Of a stretch of DNA of 64,000 bases, positions 17,673-26,648 are shown one piece after another (position 1 is the stretch's first letter; every line of letters starts with the position of its first letter). Made by a program: the position numbers and the translations under genes. The notes under the pieces were generated by a model. That model had not been told where the DNA came from, did no database searches, and saw only the letters and a list, made by a program, of their open reading frames with translations. This DNA is from Gammaproteobacteria bacterium (GTDB lineage: Bacteria > Pseudomonadota > Gammaproteobacteria > HK1). The DNA lies in assembly GCA_022824305.1 (NCBI GenBank), contig JAJEAD010000020.1:62001-126000 (forward strand). The letters are read 5' to 3'.

Positions 17673-18710
17673 GTGAGCACGGACACGAGATCCGCGCCCG
17701 GCGCGCCGAGCGAACGAAGCAACGCCGCGTATGCCGCGACCTGGGGCTGGCGCCCTCCGTTGCCGCTCCAGGGGGTCCCCGTCTTCGTGTGGCCCCCGCG
17801 GCCCCGGGAGGCGTTGAGGTACCTGGTCTCCCTCGCCTTCATGGGCTCGGTGATGGTGCCCTTCGCGCTGACCGCCGCCCTTGCCTGGTTCTACCTGCAA
17901 CCCCCGCTCGAGCGCTGCGCCGAGCTGCGGGCCGACTGGATCCTGTACCTGTTCGCCCGGAACCTGGGGCTGATGCTGCTGGTGGCGGGCGGCCTGCACC
18001 TCTTTTTCTACACCTTCAGGCGCCAGGGCACGGAACGGAAGTTCGACCGACGCGACCTGGAGCGTGGCAACCGCAAGTTCTTCGCCTCGAACCAGGTCTG
18101 GGACAACATGCTCTACACCTGCGCGAGCGGCGTCACGGTGTGGACGGCCTACGAGGTGCTCTTCTTCTGGGCCTACGCCAACGACTGGCTCCCCTTCTAC
18201 CTCGACCCGGCCGCGCACCCGGTATGGTTCGTTCTCGTTTTCCTCGCCATCCCCTTCTGGGCCTCGCTGCACTTCTACTTCATCCATCGGCTGCTGCACT
18301 GGAGGCCGCTCTACCGTATCGCCCATGCGGTGCACCACCGGAACGACAATCTGGGACCCTGGTCCGGCCTCTCCATGCACCCGATCGAGCACGTGATCTA
18401 TCTGAGCAGCGTTCTCATCCATGCCCTCTTCCTGACCCATCCCCTCCACATCCTCTTCCACATGCAGTGGAACGCCCTGGGGGCGGCGACTTCCCATACC
18501 GGATTCGAGTCGATCACCTTCCGGGGCAGGCCGGTGTTCATCCTGGGCTCCTTCCACCACCAGCTCCATCACCGGCACCACGACTGCAACTACGGCAACC
18601 CCTACATGCCCTGGGACCGGTGGTTCGGCTCCGACCACGACGGCACGCCCGAAGCGTGGGCGGAGATCAGGAGGCGCCGGCACGAGCGCCTGCGTCCCGC
18701 CCGCGCCTGA
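17673..18710 (+). CDS. sterol desaturase / fatty-acid hydroxylase family membrane protein
   Basis: A protein of 345 residues with several membrane helices and three histidine clusters that bind a di-iron centre: FIHRLLHW, AHAVHHRND and FHHQLHHRHHDCNYG. The family inserts oxygen into or desaturates lipids and sterols in the membrane. The GTG start at 17673 has GGAGG nine bases upstream. A SAM methyltransferase follows 70 bp downstream and a dioxygenase precedes it; whether the three share a pathway is unknown. Confidence 0.9.
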   Translation: MSTDTRSAPGAPSERSNAAYAATWGWRPPLPLQGVPVFVWPPRPREALRYLVSLAFMGSVMVPFALTAALAWFYLQPPLERCAELRADWILYLFARNLGLMLLVAGGLHLFFYTFRRQGTERKFDRRDLERGNRKFFASNQVWDNMLYTCASGVTVWTAYEVLFFWAYANDWLPFYLDPAAHPVWFVLVFLAIPFWASLHFYFIHRLLHWRPLYRIAHAVHHRNDNLGPWSGLSMHPIEHVIYLSSVLIHALFLTHPLHILFHMQWNALGAATSHTGFESITFRGRPVFILGSFHHQLHHRHHDCNYGNPYMPWDRWFGSDHDGTPEAWAEIRRRRHERLRPARA

Positions 18711-18780
18711 GCGCGGCGCCGGCACGGCGCCGGCAGGGGCGGGCCTCGCCCCCCGGGCTCGTCGAGCGCGAGGCCATGAC

Positions 18781-19671
18781 ATGTCATCCAGCGACCCCGC
18801 CCTGATGCGTCCGAGCAAGACGGCCGACATGGCCGCCGCCATTCGGGCCCTGCACCTGCGCCGGGCCTCTCCGCCCCTTTTCGTGGACGAGCTCGCCGAG
18901 ACCATGTGCGGGCCCTTCTGGCGGAGCATCGTCTCGAGCCGGGTGCTGTCCTGGCTGGTCGTCGACGTACTCCTGAGACGGCTCGCCCCGATCTCTCCCG
19001 TGGTCTTCACCCGCGCGCGCTACGGCGAAGACCATGCCGAAGCCGCGGTGGCGCGGGGAGTGGATCAGTACGTCATCGTCGGCGCGGGACACGAGACCTT
19101 CGCGATGCGCCGCCATGACCTCATGAAGCGGCTGACGGTCTACGAGCTGGACCAGCCGGGGACGCAGGAGACGAAGCGGCGCCGGATGCGCAAAGCGGGG
19201 ATTCCGGAGCCGGAAGGGGTCCGCTACGTCGCCGCCGACCTCAATGCCGAGACCCTGCACGGTGCCCTGGAGCGTGCCGGCTTGGATGCCGGGCGCCCGG
19301 CGCTCTTCTCCTGGTTCGGCGTCACCTACTACCTCGGCCGGGACGCGATACGCGAGACCCTCGAGAGCATCGCCACCAGGATGGCGCCCGGCTCGTCGGT
19401 GATGTTCGACTACCTCGCCGACGCCGACTCCACTCCCGCGACGTCGCGGGAGCTGCGCCGTCGCTGCGCGGACTTCGTGGCGCGGCGAGGCGAACCCTGG
19501 CTGTCCAGCTTCAATCCGGGCGAGATGCCCGCCTTTCTCGCCGGGATCGGATACTCGGAAATCGAGAACCTGGAGCCGGAGCAGATCGGACCCCGCTACT
19601 CCTCCGGGCATCCGGACCTGGTCTATCCCCCGTTCTGCGGCCTGTGCCATGCGGCGACGTCACCGGACTGA
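18781..19671 (+). CDS. class I SAM-dependent methyltransferase (LCMT/TIGR00027-like)
   Basis: A protein of 296 residues. It has features of the leucine carboxyl methyltransferase-like family: SPVVFTRARYGED near the start, the SAM-binding QYVIVGAGHETFAMR, the acidic loop VYELDQPGTQETKRRR and a late FSWFGVTYYL. The substrate is unknown. It follows the sterol-desaturase-family gene on the same strand and converges on the crotonase gene with a 38-bp gap. Confidence 0.8.
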   Translation: MSSSDPALMRPSKTADMAAAIRALHLRRASPPLFVDELAETMCGPFWRSIVSSRVLSWLVVDVLLRRLAPISPVVFTRARYGEDHAEAAVARGVDQYVIVGAGHETFAMRRHDLMKRLTVYELDQPGTQETKRRRMRKAGIPEPEGVRYVAADLNAETLHGALERAGLDAGRPALFSWFGVTYYLGRDAIRETLESIATRMAPGSSVMFDYLADADSTPATSRELRRRCADFVARRGEPWLSSFNPGEMPAFLAGIGYSEIENLEPEQIGPRYSSGHPDLVYPPFCGLCHAATSPD

Positions 19672-19709
19672 TCCCTGGCCCGTGCCTGCGGACGATCCGG
19701 CCGTGCGCA

Positions 19710-20486
19710 TCAGCGCGCCTTCCACTGCGGTGCGCGCTTCTCGGCGAAGGCGCGCGGTCCTTCCTTGAAGTCCTCGGAATTCCTCAGGCGGGCATGCTCC
19801 GCATTCTTCTCCTGCGCTTCGTAGGCCTCGCTCACGCTCCGGCCTTCCGCGTCGCGCAGGATCGACTTCGTCGCCTGCACCGAGAGCGGTGACGAGGTCA
19901 CGATGTCGTCGGCGAGCGCACGCGCGGCGTCCATCAGGCCTTCGGGTTCCACCACCCGGTTGACGAGCCCGACGCGCAGCGCCTCCTCCGCCGGCATGGG
20001 CCGGCCGGTGTAGAGCATTTCCATCGCGAGCCCGTAGGGGATCCGGTGGGGAAGGCGGATGATTCCGCCACCGGTCGCGACCACCCCGACATTCACCTCC
20101 GAGAGCATGAAGGTGGCGCTGGTGGAAGCGACGATGATGTCGCAGGCGAGCGCCAGCTCGAATCCCCCGCCCGCGGCGTAGCCGTTGACCGCCGCGATCA
20201 TCGGCTTGTTGAGCCCCCAGTTCTCGGTGATGCCGCCGAATCCGCCCTCGCCGTAGTCGGCGTCGTCGGACTCGCCCGCGGCCGCGGCCTTCAGATCCCA
20301 TCCGGCGGAGAAGAATCGCCCGGCGCCGGTGAGGATGGCCACCCGGAGCTCGGGATCGTCGCGGAACTCCCTCACGGCGGCCGCCATCTGCCGGCTCGTC
20401 GCGGCGTCGATCGCATTGGCCTTCGGCCGGTCGAGCATCATCTCGAGGACGTGGCCACGCCGCTCGAGTCTCATCACAGTGTCCAT
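19710..20486 (-). CDS. crotonase-family enoyl-CoA hydratase, CaiD-like
   Basis: A protein of 258 residues. It resembles crotonobetainyl-CoA hydratase CaiD closely at several places: LDRPKANAIDAATSRQM, GRFFSAGWDLKAAA, AAVNGYAAGGGFELALA and the C-terminal FAEKRAPQWKAR. CaiD hydrates crotonobetainyl-CoA to carnitinyl-CoA. The nearby family III CoA-transferase could supply the CoA thioester, but no CaiA/CaiC/CaiT is seen, so the true substrate is open. The start at 20486 (ATG) matches the family's N-terminus. Confidence 0.8.
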   Translation of the reverse strand: MDTVMRLERRGHVLEMMLDRPKANAIDAATSRQMAAAVREFRDDPELRVAILTGAGRFFSAGWDLKAAAAGESDDADYGEGGFGGITENWGLNKPMIAAVNGYAAGGGFELALACDIIVASTSATFMLSEVNVGVVATGGGIIRLPHRIPYGLAMEMLYTGRPMPAEEALRVGLVNRVVEPEGLMDAARALADDIVTSSPLSVQATKSILRDAEGRSVSEAYEAQEKNAEHARLRNSEDFKEGPRAFAEKRAPQWKAR

Positions 20487-20618
20487 GAATCTCCGCTCCA
20501 ATCGGGATGAGTCCGGGAGTGTATCGAGGGCGGGAAGCGGAGATCGACCGTCGTTCGCGCGTCCCCCGCGCCGCCTTTCCGTGCGCCGTGCCTCGGGGCC
20601 TCCCGCCCCGGGCGCGGC

Positions 20619-20636
20619 GGGGGCCTTCAGGCCCCC
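20619..20636. terminator. hairpin over the stop codon of the AhpD-like gene
   Basis: GGGGGCC-TTCA-GGCCCCC forms a 7-bp GC stem whose loop contains the stop codon of the minus-strand gene. No U-run follows, so terminator function between this gene and the crotonase gene is uncertain. Confidence 0.35.
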
Positions 20637-21223
20637 TCGGAGTCCGGCGCCCCGGCGTAGTAGCCGATCACGTCGCCTTTCAGGGTGACGCCGAGGCCGT
20701 TCAGGCAGCGGTTCACGTAGTTGAAGTAGCCGCACACCTGGTTCACCTCGAGAATCTCCCCGTCGTCGACGCCCTCGTCGCGCATCGCCTGCACGTCGCT
20801 CTCGGCCATCGTCCCGGGAGCCAGCGTCAGCTTGCGCGCGTAGCGCAGCATCGCGAGCTCCCGGCCTTCGAAGGCGCGTTCGGGGGCATCCGCGTCGAGC
20901 GCAGCCCGGACCCTCTCCGCCTTCCCGTCGTCCGCCATGAGGTGCCGGGCGTTGGCCCAGTGGTTGGTGAGGCTGTAGGGACAGCGGTTGAGGACGCTCA
21001 CGTAGGAAGCCACCGTCTCGAGAAACCACCCCGGAAGGACGTTCGCATCATCGTGCAGCACACTCATGTACAGCGCGTGATGCCCGGTCATGGTGCTCGG
21101 GCGCAGGCTGTGCACGCGCATCACGTTGTCCACGGTGCCCGCCGGGCTGCGCACCCGTTGGAGGGCGGAGTCAAGCTCGGGGCCGGCCTCGGCGTTCCCG
21201 AGCATGCGAATCCAGGCGCTCAT
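20627..21223 (-). CDS. AhpD/carboxymuconolactone-decarboxylase-like protein
   Basis: A protein of 198 residues with the helical fold markers of peroxidase-related AhpD-like proteins. The active-site helix that normally reads CxxCxxHH is CPYSLTNH here: the second cysteine is serine (S84) and one histidine is asparagine (N87), while C81 and H88 remain. A disulfide-based peroxidase mechanism would therefore not work as in AhpD. A peroxiredoxin gene lies divergently 137 bp away. Confidence 0.75.
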   Translation of the reverse strand: MSAWIRMLGNAEAGPELDSALQRVRSPAGTVDNVMRVHSLRPSTMTGHHALYMSVLHDDANVLPGWFLETVASYVSVLNRCPYSLTNHWANARHLMADDGKAERVRAALDADAPERAFEGRELAMLRYARKLTLAPGTMAESDVQAMRDEGVDDGEILEVNQVCGYFNYVNRCLNGLGVTLKGDVIGYYAGAPDSEGA

Positions 21224-21359
21224 CGTTCGTCTCCCCTTCGCGCCGGTGGGCGGCGGGCGCGCATTCTATCGCGGCGCATCCGGGTACCGCGCGCCGGAGT
21301 CCGCTAAAGTCGCCCCTTCCGGGGCAGTCCGGCCCCGCACAGACCCAAGGAGATGCCAC

Positions 21360-21845
21360 ATGACCATCAAGGCCGGAGACCGGCTTCCCAGCGTGACCCT
21401 GCACGAGATGGGCGCGGAGGGCCCGCAGCCAGTGAGCACCGACGACCTCTGCCGGGGCCGCCGGGTGGTGCTCTTCGGCGTGCCCGGCGCCTTCACCCCC
21501 ACCTGCTCCAACGCCCACGTGCCCGGCTTTCTCGCCAACGCGCATGCGATCAGGGCCAAGGGCGTGGACGAGATCGCCTGCCTCTCCGTCAACGACGCTT
21601 TCGTCATGGGGGCGTGGGCGGATTCCCAGAACACCGGGACGGAGATCCGCATGCTCGCCGACGGCGACGGCGCCTTCGCCGAAGCGGCCGGACTCGTGCT
21701 CGATCTCACCGGCCACGGACTCGGCGTGCGCTCGCAGCGCTTCGCGATCGTGGCCCGCGACGGCGTGGTGGAGAGGATCGAGATCGAACCCGACCCGACC
21801 GAGGCCGAGGCGACCGGCGCGGAGCGCACCCTCGAGCATCTTTAG
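21360..21845 (+). CDS. peroxiredoxin, Prx5/thioredoxin-peroxidase type
   Basis: A protein of 161 residues. The active-site loop GVPGAFTPTCSNAHVPGF contains the peroxidatic cysteine in the PxxxTxxC context, and SVNDAFVMGAWADSQ is typical of Prx5. It reduces peroxides with thioredoxin or glutaredoxin as reductant. The ATG at 21360 has AAGGAG seven bases upstream. It is followed after 44 bp by the CoA-transferase gene and is probably co-transcribed with it. Confidence 0.9.
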   Translation: MTIKAGDRLPSVTLHEMGAEGPQPVSTDDLCRGRRVVLFGVPGAFTPTCSNAHVPGFLANAHAIRAKGVDEIACLSVNDAFVMGAWADSQNTGTEIRMLADGDGAFAEAAGLVLDLTGHGLGVRSQRFAIVARDGVVERIEIEPDPTEAEATGAERTLEHL

Positions 21846-21889
21846 AGCCCGCATCGTCCCGACCGCCGCCCCTTTCCGGAGACCGCCCC

Positions 21890-23077
21890 ATGCTGCCGCT
21901 CGAAGGCGTGCGGATTCTGAGCGTCGAGCAGTACGGCGCCGGCCCCTTCGGCACTCTCTTCCTCGCCGACCAGGGCGCGGAAGTGATCAAGATCGAGAAC
22001 CCCGCCAACGGCGGCGACATATCGCGCGGGGTCGGGCCCTTCTTCTTCGAGGCGCGCGACAGCCTCTTCTTCCACGCCCTCAACCGCAACAAGAAGAGCT
22101 TCACCCTCGATCTCTCGCGCGAGGAGGGCCGCCGGGTGCTGCACGCGCTGGCGGCGGGGGCCGACGCGCTCGCCTCGAACCTGCGCGGCGACGTGCCCGC
22201 CCGCCTCGGCCTCACCTACGAAGCCCTGCGGACCGTCAACCCCCGCATCGTGTGCGCCCATCTCTCCGCCTACGGGCGCGAGGGACCGCGGGCCGACTGG
22301 CCCGGCTTCGACTACCTCATGCAGGCCGAGGCCGGCTACTTCTCCCTCACCGGCGAGCCGGGCACGCCGCCCGCGCGCTTCGGGCTCTCGATGGTCGACT
22401 TCATGACCGGGCTCGGTCTCGCCTACGCCCTGCTCGCCGGCCTGACCTCGGCCCGCGCGAGCGGGACGGGCCGCGACATGGACCTCAGCCTCTTCGACAT
22501 GGCCCTCTTCAACACCAGCTACCTCGCCGCGTGGTACCTGCACGCGGGACACCGCCAGGACCGCCTGCCGCGCTCCGCGCATCCCTCGCTCACCCCCTGC
22601 CAGCTCTACCGCAGCGCCGACGGGTGGATCTACATCATGTGCAACAAGGAGAAGTTCTGGCCGGCCCTGTGCGAGCGGATCGGCCGGCCCGAGTGGGTGG
22701 AGGACGCGAGGTTCGCAAGCTTCGCGGCGCGCCTCGAGCACCGTGACGTGCTGACCGGGCTCCTCGACGCCGAGCTCGGGCGGCGGAGCACGACGGAGTG
22801 GCTCGAGCGATTCGCGGGAAGGGTGCCCGCGGCGCCGATCCACGACCTCGCGGAAGCGCTCGAGAACCCCTTCGTGACCGAGCACGGCCGGCTGCAGACC
22901 CTCCGGCACCCGAGCGCGGGGCCTTTCCGGCTCGTCGCCCCGCCGGTGCGAAGCGGCGACGAGGAGGCTCCGGCCCGTCCCGCGCCGGCGCTCGGCGAGC
23001 ACACCGGCGAGCTGCTGCGCGAGCTCGGCTACGACGAGGGGGCGATCGCGAGTCTCGAGTCGGAAGGGGTGGTCTGA
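21890..23077 (+). CDS. family III CoA-transferase (CaiB/BaiF-like)
   Basis: A protein of 395 residues, normal for the family. The N-terminus LEGVRILSVEQYGAGPFGT, the nucleotide-binding AEVIKIENP and the catalytic aspartate in WPGFDYLMQAEAG (D141) mark a formyl-CoA-transferase-type enzyme. It moves CoA between carboxylic acids through an aspartyl-CoA thioester. A CaiD-like crotonase 1.4 kb away suggests use in catabolism of a carnitine-like or other branched acid; the exact substrate is not known. Confidence 0.85.
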   Translation: MLPLEGVRILSVEQYGAGPFGTLFLADQGAEVIKIENPANGGDISRGVGPFFFEARDSLFFHALNRNKKSFTLDLSREEGRRVLHALAAGADALASNLRGDVPARLGLTYEALRTVNPRIVCAHLSAYGREGPRADWPGFDYLMQAEAGYFSLTGEPGTPPARFGLSMVDFMTGLGLAYALLAGLTSARASGTGRDMDLSLFDMALFNTSYLAAWYLHAGHRQDRLPRSAHPSLTPCQLYRSADGWIYIMCNKEKFWPALCERIGRPEWVEDARFASFAARLEHRDVLTGLLDAELGRRSTTEWLERFAGRVPAAPIHDLAEALENPFVTEHGRLQTLRHPSAGPFRLVAPPVRSGDEEAPARPAPALGEHTGELLRELGYDEGAIASLESEGVV

Positions 23078-23135
23078 CCCCGTCGGGGCGGCCGGCCGGA
23101 CCCGGGAGTCGGAACATGAACTACCGAGGGGCGGG

Positions 23136-24344
23136 GTGAGTACGGTGAACGACGATCCGCGACGCGACGCGGTGGACGAGAAGGCGGTCCGTGCGCACCG
23201 GGGAGGGCGCATACGAGAGGAGCTCGCACGGCAGGGCCACGAGGCGGTGCTCGTGGTGGACCCGGTGAACCTCCGCTACGCCACCGGCACGCGAAACATG
23301 CAGGTCTGGACGATGCACAACATCTGCCGCTACGCGCTCGTGTTCGCGCAGGGCCCGACCGTGCTCTTCGATCTCGCGACCGGGCGGCACCTGAGCGCCG
23401 GCCTGGAGAGCGTGAGCGACGTCCGGACCTCGATCCCCTTCGACTACATGCTGGTCGGCGGCAACGCCGAGCGCATGGCGGAGCGCTGGGCCGCCCAGGT
23501 CGACGACACCCTGCGGGAGCACGGCTGCACCGGAGACCGCATCGCGGTGGACCGGGCCGACGCCCTGATGGTGTGGGCGCTCGAGCGGCGCGGCCGGCGG
23601 GTGGTGGACGGCAAGTCGCTCCTCGAGCACGCGCGGGCGATCAAGTCCTCCGAAGAGATCGCGGCGTTCCGGTTCTCGCTGCGCACCTGCGAGGAGAGCG
23701 TTCGCTCGCTGCACGCCTTCGTCGCGCCGGGCATGTCGGAATCCGAAGCGCTGGGGCACCTCGTCGGCGAGAGCATCGCCCGCGGCGGCGAGTACCCGGA
23801 AACCCGCCTTCTCAGCTCCGGTCCCCGAACGAATCCGTGGTTCCAGGAGACCTCCGGGCGGGTCCTGCAGGCGGGAGACCTGCTGTCCTTCGATACCGAC
23901 CTGATCGGCCCCATGGGCTTCTACAACGACATCTCGCGGAGCTGGACGGTCGGCGGAAGCCGGCCGAGTCCGGCGCAGAAGACCCTCTTCGACATCTCCC
24001 GGGAGCAGCTCGCCCACAACATCGAGCTCCTCCGGCCCGGCGTCGCGTTCCTGGAGTACGCGTCCCGGGCCTACCGGCTGCCCGACCTCTACCTCGCGAA
24101 CCGATACGCGGACATCGTTCACGGATGCGGGCTGGGGGTGGAGTATCCCTTCGTCCTGTACCCGGAAGACGCCGAGGACGGCGCCTACGACGGCCACTTC
24201 GAAGCGAACATGATCGTCTGCGTGGAGAGCTACGTGGGAGCTCTCGACGGCGTGGAGGGAGTCAAGCTGGAGCAGCCGGTACTCATCACCGACCACGGAC
24301 CGCAAATCCTGAGCGAGCTCCCCCTGGACGCGGCCGACTTCTAG
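23136..24344 (+). CDS. M24-family metalloprotein, DddP-like metal spacing
   Basis: A protein of 402 residues with a pita-bread (creatinase/aminopeptidase P) fold. Probable metal ligands are D253 and D255 in SFDTD, D265 in FYNDISRSW, H329 in VHGCGLGVEYP, E364 in CVESY and E379. The spacings 2-10-64-35-15 equal those I recall for the iron DMSP lyase DddP (D295, D297, D307, H371, E406, E421). However, the residue matching the DddP catalytic aspartate (six after the histidine) is valine here. It is thus either a DddP relative with another substrate or a peptidase. The start is a GTG with a G-rich ribosome site. Confidence 0.7.
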   Translation: MSTVNDDPRRDAVDEKAVRAHRGGRIREELARQGHEAVLVVDPVNLRYATGTRNMQVWTMHNICRYALVFAQGPTVLFDLATGRHLSAGLESVSDVRTSIPFDYMLVGGNAERMAERWAAQVDDTLREHGCTGDRIAVDRADALMVWALERRGRRVVDGKSLLEHARAIKSSEEIAAFRFSLRTCEESVRSLHAFVAPGMSESEALGHLVGESIARGGEYPETRLLSSGPRTNPWFQETSGRVLQAGDLLSFDTDLIGPMGFYNDISRSWTVGGSRPSPAQKTLFDISREQLAHNIELLRPGVAFLEYASRAYRLPDLYLANRYADIVHGCGLGVEYPFVLYPEDAEDGAYDGHFEANMIVCVESYVGALDGVEGVKLEQPVLITDHGPQILSELPLDAADF

Positions 24345-24450
24345 CCGCAACTGACCGCCTGCCAGAGCTGCCGGTGGCAGGCGAGGCAGGATCGGATACC
24401 CTCGCCGCCTCCGGCGACCCCGTTCCTTCGATCAAGCGGACCCGCACCCC

Positions 24451-25434
24451 GTGACTCGATTCAGCATCATGACCGCGCTCGACCCGAAAGCGCCGATCGG
24501 CGAGGTCGGCGTCCTCGCGGACGCGGCCGAGGCGCTCGGGTTTCACAAGCTGTGGCTGTGGGACTCCTGGGCCTCGAAGGACGGCTACATCGGCCTCGCG
24601 CTGGCCGCCCAGCACACCGAGCGGCTGCTGCTGGGCACCGGCGTCGCCCCCACCCCGCTTCGACACTCCGCCCTGCTCGTCAACGCCATCGCGACCGTCG
24701 ACGACATCAGCGGAGGACGGGCGGTGCTCGGCATCGGCAGCGGGGGGCAGGCGACCTGCGGGCGCCTCGGCGTGCCCAAGGCCCGCATCGCGGAGTTCCG
24801 CGCCGAGATCGAGCTCATTCGCCGCCTCCTCGCGGGCGAGGAAGTGGTGGGCGGGCAGCCCTACCGCGTCGAGTCGGTGACGCGTCCGATTCCCCTCTAC
24901 ACCGCGGTATGGGGACCGCGCATGCAGGCGCTCTCCGGCGAGCTCGCCGACGGGGTGATCATCATGGGCCCGGAGCGGGCGGAAGTGTTCTCGCAGAAAA
25001 TGCAACGCATCCGCAGCGCGGCCGCGGGAGCGGAGCGCGACCCCGACGACGTGCGTTGCGTGCTGCAGGTATCCTGCGCCTACGCCGACGACCCGGGACC
25101 CCTGATCGAGAAGTACAAGTCGCTCGCCATCCACCACATGCAGCGCCTCGGCTACGAGGGTGAGTATCCGGCCGAGTTCCGGCATCTCTTCGACGAAGTG
25201 CGCGAGGCGGTGCGCCTCATCGCGATGCCCGAGGGGGAGTCACCGGGCGCCGGCCGCGTGCCCGACGAGTTCGTCCGGCACTCCCTGCTGGTCGGGACCG
25301 AGGCCGAATGCGTGGCGCGCCTTGCAGACATCCTGGCGCTGCGGCCCGACGAGGTGGTCTTCAGCGTGGGGTACGCCAAGGTCGCGGACCTCGAGAAGGC
25401 GGCGTCCCTGTTCTCCAAGGCGGCGTCCGCCTGA
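24451..25434 (+). CDS. LLM-class (luciferase-like) flavin-dependent oxidoreductase
   Basis: A protein of 327 residues with the TIM-barrel pattern of bacterial luciferase-like enzymes: LADAAEALGFHKLWLWDS, LLLGTGVAPTPLRHSALL and DDISGGRAVLGIGSG. They use FMN or F420 to oxidise substrates such as alkanesulfonates or to reduce methenyl carriers; the sequence does not decide which. It starts at a GTG and is followed closely by the FIST gene and an ABC importer of the sulfonate/nitrate type, so an oxidation step on the imported compound is plausible. Confidence 0.85.
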   Translation: MTRFSIMTALDPKAPIGEVGVLADAAEALGFHKLWLWDSWASKDGYIGLALAAQHTERLLLGTGVAPTPLRHSALLVNAIATVDDISGGRAVLGIGSGGQATCGRLGVPKARIAEFRAEIELIRRLLAGEEVVGGQPYRVESVTRPIPLYTAVWGPRMQALSGELADGVIIMGPERAEVFSQKMQRIRSAAAGAERDPDDVRCVLQVSCAYADDPGPLIEKYKSLAIHHMQRLGYEGEYPAEFRHLFDEVREAVRLIAMPEGESPGAGRVPDEFVRHSLLVGTEAECVARLADILALRPDEVVFSVGYAKVADLEKAASLFSKAASA

Positions 25435-25475
25435 GCCCACCCGCAAGCGCGCGCCGCGCACGGGTCGCGACCGGT

Positions 25476-26648
25476 ATGATCCGCGGACCGCGAAGCGAGG
25501 CATTCGATCCCCAAGTGCAAGCGAACGTCGACACCACCCCCTTCGCGTCGGCCATCCAGATGGGGGACGACCCGCGCACCGTCTCGGACGCGCTGGGGCG
25601 TGCACTCGAGGGCGGGGAGGGAAAACTGGGCATCCTCTACGCGAGCGAGGGCTTCGCGCCGCACTTCGAAGGCATGGTGGAATCGCTGCGCGAGCGTACC
25701 GGCACGAAGGAGTGGGTCGCCGCGGCCGGATACGGCGTGATCGCGGGCGGCGAAGAGCACTACGGAGAGGCCGGTGCGGCCGCGCTCCTGCTCGACGTGC
25801 CGCCGGACGGCTACCGCCTCTTCGCCGGGGGCAGCACGGTCGGCGCCGAGCTCGCGGCAAGGCACGGGGAGTGGCTCCGCGACGCGACCATGCCGCTCGC
25901 GCTCACCCACGTCGATCCCCGGCACGGCGATGCGATGGAGGCGGTGGACCGCTTCGCCGCCGACACCGGCGCCTTCCTGGTCGGAGGGCTGACCGCGGCC
26001 GCGGAAGATGCGCCCCACCAGGCCGGCGGCGCCACCGGGTGCCTGAGCGGAGTCGCCCTGTCGCCGCTCCGGGTCGAGGTCGCGACGGGCCTGAGCCAGG
26101 GCTGCACGCCGCTGGGGCCGGTCCACACCGTCACCCGGAGCAAGGGCAACGTCCTGGTCGGGCTCGACGGCCGCCCCGCCCTCGACGTCTTCTCGGAGGA
26201 CATCGGAGAGGAGCTCGCCTCCGACCTGCGCCGGGTCGGAGGCCTCATATTCGCCGCGCTGCCGGTAACCGGCTCGGACACCGCGGACTACACGGTGCGG
26301 AACCTCGTCGCCATCGATCCCGCGAGCAAGGCGATCGCGATCGCGGCGGCCGTGCCCGAGGGCGACCGGGTGCTCTTCTGCCGGCGTGACCGGGAAAGCG
26401 CGGTGGAGGACATGCGCCGGATGACCGGAGACCTCAGGCGCAGGATCGGCAACCGGGCCGTGCGCGGCGGGATCTACGTCTCCTGCGCGGCCCGGGGACC
26501 GAACCAGTTCGCCGCCCCCGAGTCCGAAACGGAGATCATCCGGGACGCCCTCGGCGACTTCCCCATGATCGGGTTCTTCGCGAACGGGGAGCTCAACCGG
26601 GACCGGATCTACTCCTACACCGGGGTGCTGGCGCTCTTCGTCGCGTGA
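25476..26648 (+). CDS. FIST N/C domain protein
   Basis: A protein of 390 residues. It has the pattern of FIST proteins: an N-terminal domain (SEGFAPHFEGMVESL, AAAGYGVIAGG) and a C-terminal domain with NRAVRGGIYVSCAARGPN and IGFFANGELN near the end. FIST domains are proposed sensors of small ligands such as amino acids; no output domain is attached here. The stop overlaps the start of the permease gene (GTGA), tying it to the transporter. The ATG at 25476 was used; a later GTG is possible. Confidence 0.8.
   Translation: MIRGPRSEAFDPQVQANVDTTPFASAIQMGDDPRTVSDALGRALEGGEGKLGILYASEGFAPHFEGMVESLRERTGTKEWVAAAGYGVIAGGEEHYGEAGAAALLLDVPPDGYRLFAGGSTVGAELAARHGEWLRDATMPLALTHVDPRHGDAMEAVDRFAADTGAFLVGGLTAAAEDAPHQAGGATGCLSGVALSPLRVEVATGLSQGCTPLGPVHTVTRSKGNVLVGLDGRPALDVFSEDIGEELASDLRRVGGLIFAALPVTGSDTADYTVRNLVAIDPASKAIAIAAAVPEGDRVLFCRRDRESAVEDMRRMTGDLRRRIGNRAVRGGIYVSCAARGPNQFAAPESETEIIRDALGDFPMIGFFANGELNRDRIYSYTGVLALFVA

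Noticed and set aside
23136..24344. Creatinase for the M24 protein
   Set aside because: Creatinase is metal-free and lacks the acidic ligand set; all metal ligands are present here.
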